From Faucicola sp041855445 (lineage in GTDB: Bacteria > Pseudomonadota > Gammaproteobacteria > Pseudomonadales > Moraxellaceae), in contig JBHAEG010000044.1 in assembly GCA_041855445.1 (NCBI GenBank), forward strand, positions 22,406 to 86,405: DNA of 64,000 nt. Direction: 5' to 3'. Position numbers and translations under genes: made by a program. Under the pieces are notes generated by a model. It was not told the origin of the DNA. It did no database searches and was given only the letters and a program-made list of their open reading frames with translations. Of this stretch, positions 8,923 to 17,578 are shown in pieces. How positions within the stretch are numbered: position 1 is the first letter of the stretch; the number at the start of each line of letters is the position of its first letter.

Positions 8923-9552
8923 ATGACATTAGCATTAGACCTTGTTCAAGCAAATCAACAATTACAAGGAAAATCAGCGGAGCAAATCGTTGAATGGGCA
9001 TTGGCTCAGGCTAAAAACCCAATTATTACTACAAATTTCCGTCCTTATGAAGCGGTGATTTTGCATCTGGTTAGCCAACAAAAGCCTGATATTCCTGTGT
9101 TATTTGTAGATTCTGGCTATAACACAGAAGCTACTTATCGTTTTGCGTTATCTGTGATTAAACAGTTGAATTTAAATGTAATTACTTACATTCCACAGCA
9201 AACACGAGCATATCGTGACGTTGTGTTTAATGGTATTCCAAGCGTAGATAACCCAGCTCATGTGACATTTACTGAACAAGTAAAATTAGAACCATTTAGT
9301 CGAGCATTAAAAGAAATTCAACCTGATTTATGGATTAATGCTATTCGTAAAGACCAAACAGAGTTCCGTCAATCGCTTGATGTGGTGACTGCAAGTAAAG
9401 ATGGTATTATTAAAGTTGCCCCATTATTTCATTGGAATGATAATGATTTAGAAGCATATTTAGCAAAATTTCAATTACCTAACGAATTTGATTACTTTGA
9501 CCCGACCAAAGTCGAAGAAAATCGCGAATGTGGATTACATACCCAACTATGA
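8923..9552 (+). CDS. cysH: Phosphoadenylyl-sulfate / adenylyl-sulfate reductase family, short form
   Basis: Reduces activated sulfate to sulfite with thioredoxin. The PP-loop fold is recognisable by LFVDSGYNTEATYRFA, KLEPFSRALKE and the C-terminal RECGLHTQL, where the Cys is the catalytic residue. The paired cysteines that bind [4Fe-4S] in APS reductases are absent, pointing to the cluster-free PAPS type. At 209 residues it is shorter than E. coli CysH (244); the segment before ECGLH is trimmed. AAGGAATAAAAC precedes the start, and its stop overlaps the cysG ATG (ATGA). Whether it uses PAPS or APS is unresolved because no APS kinase is visible. Confidence 0.88.
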   Translation: MTLALDLVQANQQLQGKSAEQIVEWALAQAKNPIITTNFRPYEAVILHLVSQQKPDIPVLFVDSGYNTEATYRFALSVIKQLNLNVITYIPQQTRAYRDVVFNGIPSVDNPAHVTFTEQVKLEPFSRALKEIQPDLWINAIRKDQTEFRQSLDVVTASKDGIIKVAPLFHWNDNDLEAYLAKFQLPNEFDYFDPTKVEENRECGLHTQL

Positions 9553-10949
9553 ACAGTTTGCCGTTATTTTTCAATTTAGCTGACCGTCCCGTGCTTATCG
9601 TGGGCGGTGGTGATATTGCGTTACGCAAAGCTGATTTGCTTGAACGAGCGGGAGCAAAAATTACTTTTGTAGCGTTACAGTTTCATGCAGACATTTTGCA
9701 ACGTTTTTCTAACACTTCTCGTCATCAGCTAAAACAACATGCTTATAATGCGTCATGTCTTGATGGACAAAGTTTGGTAATTGTCACAACTAATGACCGT
9801 CAAGTTAATCAACAAGTTTTTTTTGATGCGGAAAGTCGTAATATTCCTGTCAATGTCGTGGATAATCCTGATTTATGTCGATTTATTTTTCCAGCGATTA
9901 TTGATAGAAATCCGATTACAGTTGCCGTGTCAAGTTCTGGAAAATCCCCTGTTTTAGCTAGATTATTACGAGCAAAATTAGAAAGCGTTATTCCAAAACA
10001 ATACGGTGAATTAGCTGGGCTGGCAGGTAAATTTCGGGAAAAAGTGAAACATACTTTACCGCATTTGACAGCTCGCCGTCAGTTTTGGGAACAGGCTTTG
10101 ACGGGCAATGTGGCAGAGTCAATTTTTGCTAATAATCCTGAAAAAGCTGAAGCACAATTGCAAGATTTATTACAACATTATCAAGAAAACATTGATAAAA
10201 ATCCTGAAAAATTAGGAAAAGTGTATATCGTTGGTGCAGGAGCTGGCGACCCTGAATTATTGACATTTAAGGCCTTACGCCTAATGCAACAAGCAGATAT
10301 CATCTTTTATGATAATTTAGTATCAGCATCGATTTTAGATTTGTGTCGCCGAGATGCCAGTAAAATTTATGTTGGAAAAAAACGTAGTAATCATGCGGTG
10401 CAACAACAAAATATTAATCAATTATTGGTCGAACATGCCAAACAAGGAAAACGAGTATTACGCCTAAAAGGTGGCGACCCATTTATATTTGGGCGTGGTG
10501 GTGAAGAAGCAGAATATTTAGTGCAGGCAGGCGTTGATTATGAAATAGTTGCAGGTATTACTTCGGCAACGGCAGCCGCAAGCTGTGCTGGTATACCCCT
10601 AACTCATCGAGATTATGCCCAATCAGTAAAATTTGTCACAGGTTGTTTAAAAACTAATACCATTAATGAAAATTATCAAGACTTATTAGATGACAGTCAA
10701 ACAGTGGTATTTTATATGGGATTAAATGCGTTACCAACTTTAACACAAGGATTAATATCCGCAGGAAAATCGGCAGATACGCCAATTGCAATCGTATCCA
10801 ATGCCAGCTTGCCAAATCAACAAGTACTAACAGGCACATTAAATGATATTGTCGCAAAACAGGAACAAGCTAAATTGCCTGCCCCTGCCTTACTCATTAT
10901 GGGAAATGTCGTAAAACTACATCAAAAATTAGCTTGGTTTGCAAAATAA
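9549..10949 (+). CDS. cysG: Siroheme synthase, bifunctional
   Basis: Makes siroheme, the cofactor of CysI, from uroporphyrinogen III. The N-terminal half (to about residue 205) is the NAD-dependent precorrin-2 dehydrogenase/ferrochelatase with VGGGDIALRKADLLERAGA. The C-terminal half is the SAM-dependent uroporphyrinogen methyltransferase with VGAGAGDPELLTFKALR, RLKGGDPFIFGRGGEEAE and the VAGITSATAA signature. Length 466 is typical (E. coli 457). The ATG at 9549 overlaps the cysH stop by 4 bp (ATGA), a mark of translational coupling, and is preferred over an upstream ATG inside cysH. It ends 9 bp from the convergent purB. Confidence 0.95.
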   Translation: MNSLPLFFNLADRPVLIVGGGDIALRKADLLERAGAKITFVALQFHADILQRFSNTSRHQLKQHAYNASCLDGQSLVIVTTNDRQVNQQVFFDAESRNIPVNVVDNPDLCRFIFPAIIDRNPITVAVSSSGKSPVLARLLRAKLESVIPKQYGELAGLAGKFREKVKHTLPHLTARRQFWEQALTGNVAESIFANNPEKAEAQLQDLLQHYQENIDKNPEKLGKVYIVGAGAGDPELLTFKALRLMQQADIIFYDNLVSASILDLCRRDASKIYVGKKRSNHAVQQQNINQLLVEHAKQGKRVLRLKGGDPFIFGRGGEEAEYLVQAGVDYEIVAGITSATAAASCAGIPLTHRDYAQSVKFVTGCLKTNTINENYQDLLDDSQTVVFYMGLNALPTLTQGLISAGKSADTPIAIVSNASLPNQQVLTGTLNDIVAKQEQAKLPAPALLIMGNVVKLHQKLAWFAK

Positions 10950-10958
10950 TACGCAAGT

Positions 10959-12362
10959 TTAACGAGTTAATTTAGCAATCCAACTATCAATCGCTAACGC
11001 TTGTTGTTCAGCATTACCAATATAACTTGCTGGTGTTAATTCACGCAATCGCTGTTTATCATCAGCACTGACATTATCAAGCTCATGACTATCCACAAAT
11101 GCTAACATCATTTCTCGAGTCATCGCATTGCCACGGGTTAAAGCTTTTAATTTTTCATATGGATTTTCAACACGATAACGACGCATCACCGTTTGAATAG
11201 GTTCAGCAAGTACTTCTTGAGCATTGTCCAAATCTTCTAATAAACGATTTGGATTAATTTCTAACTTACTAATGCCTTTTAGACACGCCTCATAAGCAAT
11301 CATACTTTGAGCCAAACCAACGCCAATATTGCGTAACACAGTCGAATCAGACAAATCTCGTTGCATACGAGAAATCGGCAATTTTTCTCCAAGATGGGCT
11401 AGCATCGCATTTGCAACCCCTAAATTACCTTCTGAATTTTCAAAATCAATTGGATTAACTTTGTGAGGCATGGTCGAAGAACCCACTTCACCAGCTTTTA
11501 ATTTTTGTTTAAAATAGCCCAAACTGATATATTGCCAAATATCACGATTAAAATCCAATAAAATTGTATTAAAACGTTTTACCACATCAAACAATTCTGC
11601 AATATAATCATGTGGTTCAATCTGTGTAGTATAAGGATTAAACGTTAAATTTAATTGACTTTCAATAAATTGTTGAGCATGAGCCTGCCAATCAACCGTT
11701 GGATAAGCTGATAAATGAGCATTATAATTACCAACCGCGCCATTAATTTTACCTAATAACTCAACTTGTTTTAACTGTTTTACTTGACGAGCCAAACGAT
11801 AAGCCACATTTGCCATTTCTTTACCCAATGTAGTTGGGCTGGCAGTTTGCCCATGAGTGCGAGATAACATTGGCTGACTTGCGTATTGTTTAGCAAGATT
11901 TACAATAGCATCAACAATTTGTTGCATTGTTGCTAATACAACTTCTCGGCTATCTTTTAACATTAACGCATAAGATAAATTATTAATATCTTCTGATGTA
12001 CAAGCAAAATGAATAAATTCTAAACTATCAACAAGTTTTTCATTACCTTTAAATTTATTTTTAATAAAATATTCAACAGCTTTCACATCATGATTAGTCG
12101 TTTTTTCAATTTCTTTAATTGCTATAGCATCTTCTTCGGAAAAATCATCAACAATACTGTTTAAGAAAGCATTTGTTTCATCATCAAAACAAGTAAGTTC
12201 ACCAATGGCAGAATTATTAGCCAAAGCTTGCAACCAACGAATTTCAACAGTAACACGGGCTTTAATTAAACCAAACTCAGACAAATAAGGGCGTAAGCTA
12301 TCAGCTTTACTCGCATAACGACCGTCAATCGGTGATAAGGCGGTTAGAGCAGAAAATGTCAT
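10959..12362 (-). CDS. purB: Adenylosuccinate lyase
   Basis: Removes fumarate from SAICAR and adenylosuccinate, two steps of purine synthesis. The 467-residue product has the fumarase/aspartase superfamily signature GSSTMPHKVNPIDFENSEGN, the region SRTHGQTASPTT with a catalytic His, and HFACTSEDINN near residue 120. Length fits the E. coli-type enzyme (456). GAGG lies 9 bases before the ATG. It is transcribed alone, convergent with cysG and divergent from tonB. Confidence 0.96.
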   Translation of the reverse strand: MTFSALTALSPIDGRYASKADSLRPYLSEFGLIKARVTVEIRWLQALANNSAIGELTCFDDETNAFLNSIVDDFSEEDAIAIKEIEKTTNHDVKAVEYFIKNKFKGNEKLVDSLEFIHFACTSEDINNLSYALMLKDSREVVLATMQQIVDAIVNLAKQYASQPMLSRTHGQTASPTTLGKEMANVAYRLARQVKQLKQVELLGKINGAVGNYNAHLSAYPTVDWQAHAQQFIESQLNLTFNPYTTQIEPHDYIAELFDVVKRFNTILLDFNRDIWQYISLGYFKQKLKAGEVGSSTMPHKVNPIDFENSEGNLGVANAMLAHLGEKLPISRMQRDLSDSTVLRNIGVGLAQSMIAYEACLKGISKLEINPNRLLEDLDNAQEVLAEPIQTVMRRYRVENPYEKLKALTRGNAMTREMMLAFVDSHELDNVSADDKQRLRELTPASYIGNAEQQALAIDSWIAKLTR

Positions 12363-12474
12363 AAATAAACCTCAATAACCAGAAAATGTGTTAAATTATA
12401 ACAAAATACTCAGATAATAGTATAAGTTTTTACTAAAACATTCATAAGAAAGAAGTATATTTTTATTACTATAT

Positions 12475-12489
12475 TGATAATAGTTATCA
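12475..12489. promoter_or_regulatory. Fur box upstream of tonB
   Basis: TGATAATAGTTATCA matches the 7-1-7 Fur consensus TGATAATnATTATCA at every fixed position but one. A further ATTATCAT half-site follows within 10 bp, as in extended Fur sites. It lies about 90-100 bp before the tonB start, so iron-replete repression of tonB-exbB-exbD is likely. Confidence 0.75.
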
Positions 12490-12578
12490 TTTTTATTATC
12501 ATAACTACCTGTAAATTTGAAAAAATATTTTAAGATTTGTTTTTATATAATATAAAAGCAATGATTTTGAGGGTAATG

Positions 12579-13937
12579 ATGACAGATAGTGTGACCATGT
12601 TTAGCTACAGAAAACCATCAATAAAAGCTCAATTATCAACATTAATGGCTGTACTAGCATTGCATGGTATGGCAGGATTTGGATTGGTATATTTTCATGC
12701 ACCAATGGTATTAAAGCCACCAAAACAAACACCGCCTTTAGAAATTACGTTTATCAATTTACCCAAAGAACAACCACTTGAACCTGAAAAACCTGAGGAA
12801 GTCAAGCCGTTACCTGAACCAACAACATTAAATACAAAACAGGCAAAACAAACTACTGCAGAACCGACTCAATCAGAGTTAAAACCTGTTGTTTTGCCAC
12901 CTGCAACAATAACTAAAGCCCAGCCTTTGAAATCTGAGCCATTACCTGAACAACCTACCCCAACGCCAGAACCTGTTCAAACGCAAAAAGTTAAAGAAAC
13001 AAAACCTGAGGTAAAAGAAACCCAAGAACGCGAGGCAAGAGAAACTCAAGAACGTGAGGCAAGAGAAGCCCAAGAACGTGAAGTAAGAGAAACTCAAGAA
13101 CGTGAAGCGAGAGAAATTCAAGAACGCGAGGTAAGAGAAGCTAAAGAACGTGAAGCGAGAGAAACTCAAGAACGCGAGGTAAGAGAAGCTAAAGAACGTG
13201 AAGCGAGAGAAACTCAAGAACGCGAAGCAAGAGAAGCTAAAGAACGTGAAGCGAGAGAAACTCAAGAACGCGAGGTAAGAGAAGCTAAAGAACGCGAAGC
13301 AAGAGAAACTCAAGAACGCGAGGCAAGAGAAGCCAAAGAACGTGAGGCAAGAGAAGCTAAAGAACGTGAGGCAAGAGAAGCCAAAGAACGTGAGGCAAGA
13401 GAAGCTAAAGAACGTGAGGCAAGAGAAGCTAAAGAACGTGAGGCAAGAGAAGCTAAAGAACGTGAGGCAAGAGAAGCCAAAGAACGCGAGGCAAGAGAAG
13501 CCAAAGAACGTGAGGCAAGAGAAGCTAAAGAACGTGAGGCAAGAGAAGCTAAAGAACGCGAGGCAAGAGAAGCTAAAGAGCGTGAGGCAAGAGAAGCCAA
13601 AGAGCGTGAGGCGAGAGAAGCTAAAGAACGCGAATCAAACACACCTGTACATTTTTCATCGGGGCAGGCAAGCTGGGCAAAACGTCCAAGAACAAACTTT
13701 CCGCCTAGTGAACTTTCTCGGGTAGCAGATGGCGAAGTATTAACCGTTACTTTAGCATTAACTGTCAATACACAAGGTACAATTACTAAAGTATCTGTCG
13801 TTAGTTCATCGGGTAATAAAATCATTGACAAAACGGCTCAAAATGATATCCGTAGTGGGCGTTTGAAACCATTTACCAAAGACGGTGTACCAGTGATAGG
13901 TATTGTAAATATTTCTTTAGATTATAAAAAACCATAA
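12579..13937 (+). CDS. tonB: TonB-type energy transducer with a long charged repeat linker
   Basis: Carries energy from ExbB/ExbD in the inner membrane to outer-membrane siderophore and haem receptors. Order of parts: an N-terminal membrane anchor (LSTLMAVLALHGMAGFGLVY), a Pro/Glu-rich stretch (PKEQPLEPEKPEEVKPL), about 206 residues of imperfect EREAREAK octads, then a C-terminal TonB domain of about 100 residues (GEVLTVTLALTVNTQG, GRLKPFTKDGVPV). GAGGG at 12569-12573 suits the ATG at 12579; the ATG at 12576 is an alternative. exbB and exbD follow. The linker is much longer than the Pro-rich spacer of E. coli TonB and probably spans the periplasm as a charged helix. Confidence 0.9.
   Translation: MTDSVTMFSYRKPSIKAQLSTLMAVLALHGMAGFGLVYFHAPMVLKPPKQTPPLEITFINLPKEQPLEPEKPEEVKPLPEPTTLNTKQAKQTTAEPTQSELKPVVLPPATITKAQPLKSEPLPEQPTPTPEPVQTQKVKETKPEVKETQEREARETQEREAREAQEREVRETQEREAREIQEREVREAKEREARETQEREVREAKEREARETQEREAREAKEREARETQEREVREAKEREARETQEREAREAKEREAREAKEREAREAKEREAREAKEREAREAKEREAREAKEREAREAKEREAREAKEREAREAKEREAREAKEREAREAKEREAREAKEREAREAKERESNTPVHFSSGQASWAKRPRTNFPPSELSRVADGEVLTVTLALTVNTQGTITKVSVVSSSGNKIIDKTAQNDIRSGRLKPFTKDGVPVIGIVNISLDYKKP
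13017..13634 (+). repeat. 24-bp tandem repeat, about 26 imperfect copies, inside tonB
   Basis: The unit encodes E-R-E-A-R-E-A-K; early copies vary (TQ, AQ, IQ, and V for A), later copies are nearly identical at DNA level, with GAA/GAG, CGT/CGC and GCT/GCC swaps. Homogeneous copies from about 13320 on suggest recent expansion by slippage or recombination. Because 24 is a multiple of three, copy-number change keeps the reading frame and only alters linker length. Confidence 0.95.
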
Positions 13938-13994
13938 TTAAATCATGGTTTTAACGAACATATTTTTTTAATTTGACATATAAACGGAGTTTTT

Positions 13995-14636
13995 ATGGAT
14001 TTTGCACAATACTGGCAATATACCGATGCCATCACCAAAACCCTATTTTTTGCATTATTTGGTTTATCTATTGCATCTTGGGTTGTTGGTATTTTACGTT
14101 TAAAACAAAGTAATCAGATGGCAAAAAATATTGCCAATGATTTAGATAAACAAGTACAAGTAAAATATAACGATTTGGCACAACTTACCCCTGAAAATCG
14201 TAAAACATTAGTTGAACAAATATTATTACAAGCGATTGGACGTTATCGATATGATAGCGAGCGAGGTTTGTCAGTATTGGGGACAACAGCAACAATTGCT
14301 CCATTTATTGGTTTATTTGGAACAGTTTGGGGGATTTTTCACGCATTGCATAGCATTGGGCAAAGTGGACAAGCTGGACTTGGGCAAGTGGCTGGGCCTG
14401 TAGGTGAGGCATTGATTATGACAGGATTAGGTCTAGCAGTGGCAATTCCAGCGGTGATTTTTTATAATATTGCTATGCGAATGAACCGTAAAGCATTACA
14501 TCAAGCCAATGATACTGCTCATGCTATTCTTGCCAAAACCATGTTGCCAAATTTTGTAACACAGACAACAGCCAATAATCAATCTGCAACAGGTAATGAA
14601 TTGTTTACTAAAAACGCAGTCCCAGCAAATCAATAA
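13995..14636 (+). CDS. exbB: ExbB proton channel protein (MotA/TolQ/ExbB family)
   Basis: Inner-membrane pentameric scaffold that, with ExbD, turns proton flow into motion of TonB. The 213-residue protein has three membrane segments: near residues 12-34, and the paired helices of the MotA/TolQ/ExbB domain. The family core is LSVLGTTATIAPFIGLFGTVWGI and EALIMTGLGLAVAIPAVIFYN. CGGAG precedes the ATG. It lies 57 bp after tonB and 15 bp before exbD, so the three are one transcript under the Fur box. TolQ is excluded by the neighbouring TonB. Confidence 0.93.
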   Translation: MDFAQYWQYTDAITKTLFFALFGLSIASWVVGILRLKQSNQMAKNIANDLDKQVQVKYNDLAQLTPENRKTLVEQILLQAIGRYRYDSERGLSVLGTTATIAPFIGLFGTVWGIFHALHSIGQSGQAGLGQVAGPVGEALIMTGLGLAVAIPAVIFYNIAMRMNRKALHQANDTAHAILAKTMLPNFVTQTTANNQSATGNELFTKNAVPANQ

Positions 14637-14651
14637 CAAGGTTAAAAAATT

Positions 14652-15053
14652 ATGGCATTTCAATTAGGTAATGACGACAATCAAGGTATGAATGAAATGA
14701 ACCTCATTCCACTGATTGATATTATGCTGGTATTAATGATAATCTTTTTAGTGACGGCAACTGTGTTAAATCCAACAGTACCATTAGATTTACCCAAAAC
14801 CAGTGCAAGTGTGAATGAACAACCACCTGAAATTATTCAAGTGAGCATTGATAAAGATGCAGGGATTTTTTGGGATAATGAGGCGGTGAGCCTTGAAGAA
14901 TTACAACAACGCTTTGAACAGCAGGCTAAAACAGGCAAAAATCCATCAATTCATTTACGAGCGGATAAACAAGGTAAATATGATATGGTTGCCCAAGTGT
15001 TAGCGACAGCAAGTCAGGCAGGCTTGACCAAAATTGCATTTGTCAATGAATAA
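14652..15053 (+). CDS. exbD: ExbD biopolymer transport protein
   Basis: Partner of ExbB in the TonB motor. The 133-residue protein has one N-terminal membrane helix, MNLIPLIDIMLVLMIIFLVT, whose Asp is the proton-carrying residue conserved in the ExbD/TolR family, followed by a small periplasmic domain (IHLRADKQGKYDMVAQVLA). AAGG lies just before the start. A hairpin 27 bp after the stop closes the operon. Confidence 0.94.
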   Translation: MAFQLGNDDNQGMNEMNLIPLIDIMLVLMIIFLVTATVLNPTVPLDLPKTSASVNEQPPEIIQVSIDKDAGIFWDNEAVSLEELQQRFEQQAKTGKNPSIHLRADKQGKYDMVAQVLATASQAGLTKIAFVNE

Positions 15054-15077
15054 ATAGTATTTTTATTAATATTTAGT

Positions 15078-15105
15078 AGGCTGGGATTTATCCCAGCTTA
15101 TCCTT
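15078..15105 (+). terminator. Hairpin after exbD
   Basis: GCTGGGA and TCCCAGC form a perfect 7-bp stem with a 4-nt loop (15080-15097), followed by TTATCCTTTAT. The T-run is broken, so efficiency is uncertain. Confidence 0.55.
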
Positions 15106-15184
15106 TATCCCAATCTTGAAAAAAGGTGTTTTTAAAATAAAAAAAGCGGGAGTTCACCCTTGTCTACAAAAACCCAACAAATCA

Positions 15185-15736
15185 TTAGACATTAGCAATC
15201 GTCATTAAAAACTCTTGTCTGGCTTGGGCATTATGTTTAAACTCACCTAACAGCGAAATACTTCGGGTCGATGACTGTTGTTTATTTACCCCTCGCATCA
15301 TCATACACATATGCGATGCGTCCATTACTACCCCAGCTCCCCTTGCTCCTGTGGTATCCATCACCGCTTGAGCGACTTGTTTGGTCAAATTTTCCTGAAT
15401 TTGTAACCGCCGAGCAAACATATCCACAATTCGAGCCATTTTTGACAAACCAATCACTTTATCATTGGGTAAATATGCCACATGAGCAATCCCATAAAAC
15501 GGCAACAAATGATGCTCACACAGCGAATAAAACTCAATATTTTTTACTAAAATCAATTCATTATTATCAGTCGGAAAAATTGCCCCATTGACAATTTCGT
15601 CAAGATTTTGCTGATAGCCTTGCGTTAAAAAAGCAAATGCTTTTGATGCCCGTTCTGGCGTTGCCAACAAACCCTCTCGAGATAAATCTTCGCCTGTTGA
15701 AGCGATTAAATGTCTATAAACTTCAGCATTATTCAT
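15185..15736 (-). CDS. folE: GTP cyclohydrolase I (type IA)
   Basis: Converts GTP to dihydroneopterin triphosphate, the entry step of folate synthesis. Zinc ligands appear as SLCEHHLLPF and SHMCMMMRGV, and LSKMARIVDMFARRLQIQE is the family core. Length 183 is a little under E. coli FolE (222), mainly by a shorter N-terminus. The start at 15736 lacks a good ribosome site, but no better start is visible. Divergent from fabI. Confidence 0.95.
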   Translation of the reverse strand: MNNAEVYRHLIASTGEDLSREGLLATPERASKAFAFLTQGYQQNLDEIVNGAIFPTDNNELILVKNIEFYSLCEHHLLPFYGIAHVAYLPNDKVIGLSKMARIVDMFARRLQIQENLTKQVAQAVMDTTGARGAGVVMDASHMCMMMRGVNKQQSSTRSISLLGEFKHNAQARQEFLMTIANV

Positions 15737-15889
15737 GGTAAAATATCTAATTGTCTAAAAAAGCTATAGCTTAGCGTTTCAATTCGATTTGTAAAGTGAT
15801 TTTTACTAAAATGGTAATTAAAAACGCTAAACTTTTGCAAAATCCCCGAGCGATAAATTATCATTCGGAATGAAACAAGAGGAACAATC

Positions 15890-16693
15890 ATGCTGTTACA
15901 AGGAAAACGCTTTGTCGTGACTGGTATCGCCAGTAAATTATCAATTGCTTGGGGTATTGCCGAAGCACTGCACCGAGAAGGGGCTTCATTAATTTTGACC
16001 TATCCAAATGAGAAATTAAAAAGTCGTGTCGAAATGGCAGGCGAAAAATTTGGTGCAGAATTAATTCTTGCCTGCGATGTTAGTTCTGATAGCGAAATTG
16101 AAACATGTTTTGCCAAAATTGCCGAACACTGGCAAGATGGCATTGATGGTGTCGTACATTCAATTGGCTTTGCCCCAGCCGAACAGCTAAACGGTGACTT
16201 TACTGAAGTGACTACACGTGAAGGTTTTGCAATCGCTCATGACATCAGTAGCTATAGCTTTGTTGCCTTAGCAAAAGCCAGCCGAACATTGTTAGCCAAA
16301 CGTCAAGGCTCATTATTAACGCTCACTTATGAAGGCAGTATTTCTGTATTACCAAATTACAATGTGATGGGCTTGGCAAAAGCCAGTTTAGAAGCCAGTG
16401 TACGTTATTTAGCTAGCTCGCTAGGTAAAGATGGTATTCGTGTCAATGCTATTTCTGCAGGTCCAATTCGTACGCTTGCTGCCAGCGGTATCAAGTCATT
16501 TCGCCGAATGTTGGATACAAACGAAAAAATCGCCCCATTAGGTCGCAATGTCACCACCGAAGAAGTCGGCAATGCCAGCTTATTTTTATTATCACCATGG
16601 GCATCAGGGATTACAGGTGAAATTTTATTTGTTGATGCAGGGTTTAACACGGTGGCATTAAGTGAAAAAATCATGATGCAAGATGACGAATAA
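15890..16693 (+). CDS. fabI: Enoyl-[acyl-carrier-protein] reductase, FabI
   Basis: Last reduction of each fatty-acid elongation cycle, using NADH; the FabI type is the target of triclosan. The 267-residue short-chain dehydrogenase shows VTGIASKLSIAWGIAEAL (dinucleotide binding) and the FabI Tyr-x6-Lys pair in NYNVMGLAKASLEASVRYLA. AGAGGAACAATC precedes the ATG. It is monocistronic, closed by a strong hairpin. FabV and FabK alternatives do not fit the fold or length. Confidence 0.95.
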   Translation: MLLQGKRFVVTGIASKLSIAWGIAEALHREGASLILTYPNEKLKSRVEMAGEKFGAELILACDVSSDSEIETCFAKIAEHWQDGIDGVVHSIGFAPAEQLNGDFTEVTTREGFAIAHDISSYSFVALAKASRTLLAKRQGSLLTLTYEGSISVLPNYNVMGLAKASLEASVRYLASSLGKDGIRVNAISAGPIRTLAASGIKSFRRMLDTNEKIAPLGRNVTTEEVGNASLFLLSPWASGITGEILFVDAGFNTVALSEKIMMQDDE

Positions 16694-16726
16694 ACAAATT
16701 TTTTAACAAAATTATCACGAATTTTA

Positions 16727-16763
16727 AAGTCTAGGATAGTCATTCGCTGTCCTAGCTTTTATT
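16727..16763 (+). terminator. Rho-independent terminator after fabI
   Basis: CTAGGATAG pairs with CTGTCCTAG (one G-U pair) around a 7-nt loop, with AAAG before and CTTTTATTT after. Confidence 0.75.
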
Positions 16764-16802
16764 TATTATGTTAATTTTCATGTTTCAATGTTTGGATAAA
16801 TT

Positions 16803-17516
16803 ATGCTAGCAAAGTTACCAAAGTGGATTTTATGGGGCGGTTGTATATTAGCCTTTAATGCTGGCTGTATTAACAGTACCACTTTGGTTGGCTTTACCCA
16901 TTTATCCGTTTCACACGTCACAGGTAATGTCACTTTATTTGCAGTGGCGATGGCGGACTATAATTGGCAAAAACTTTTGATGGTATGCACAGTATTGTTA
17001 TCATTTTTATTTGGTGCAGTTATCAGCGGTTATGTCGTTGGTAGCACTTCATTAAAAGCAGGTCGCCGATATGGTCGAGCATTGTCAATTGAGGCTGTAT
17101 TACTCATGATAAGTTTAGTTTTATTTCATCAGCATTTGTTTTGGGGACAGGTATTTGCTGCGATGGCGTGTGGTTTACAAAATTCTATGGTCGCAACTTA
17201 TAGCGGAGCGGTGATACGTACGACACATTTAACAGGTTTGACATCAGACATGGGGTCAGCGATTGGTAATTGGTTGGCGGGTAGAAAAATTAATAAAAAA
17301 ATGGTCATGTTTCAAGCGGTAATGTGGTATTGCTTTTGTGGCGGTGGCGTTGTTGGGGCGTTTTTATATACACAAGTTGGCTATTTTGCCTTGGTGTTAC
17401 CAATTTGTATTGTGATATTTGTTAGTTTAGCTTATGGAAAAGTTCTAAGAATGCGACTTCATAGAAAGCTGATGAATAGAAAATTAAGAAATGAAGCTCA
17501 GAAGCTTGTCAAATAA
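16803..17516 (+). CDS. YoaK/DUF1275 family membrane protein
   Basis: A 237-residue inner-membrane protein with about six hydrophobic helices. The DUF1275 hallmark is near the N-terminus: AGCINSTTLVGF followed by SVSHVTGNVT, and later ACGLQNSMVATYSGAVIRTTHLTG. Transport of a small solute is suspected for the family, but no substrate is established. It ends with a basic tail (RMRLHRKLMNRKLRN). It stands alone between fabI and the cardiolipin synthase gene. Confidence 0.85.
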   Translation: MLAKLPKWILWGGCILAFNAGCINSTTLVGFTHLSVSHVTGNVTLFAVAMADYNWQKLLMVCTVLLSFLFGAVISGYVVGSTSLKAGRRYGRALSIEAVLLMISLVLFHQHLFWGQVFAAMACGLQNSMVATYSGAVIRTTHLTGLTSDMGSAIGNWLAGRKINKKMVMFQAVMWYCFCGGGVVGAFLYTQVGYFALVLPICIVIFVSLAYGKVLRMRLHRKLMNRKLRNEAQKLVK

Positions 17517-17578
17517 ACCTAAATAATATTATAGTTTGCACAATTTGTGATAATTAACAAATAAGGTGATTGGCTAAT

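Noticed and set aside
13017..13634. CRISPR array
   Set aside because: The 24-bp units are directly adjacent with no unique spacers, and they read through as part of TonB.
13310..13831. Long antisense open frame with a repeated Ser-Leu-Ala pattern, and a 127-codon plus-strand frame, over the tonB repeats
   Set aside because: The 24-bp unit has no stop in several frames, so these frames are by-products of repetition. Neither has a ribosome site or a known domain.
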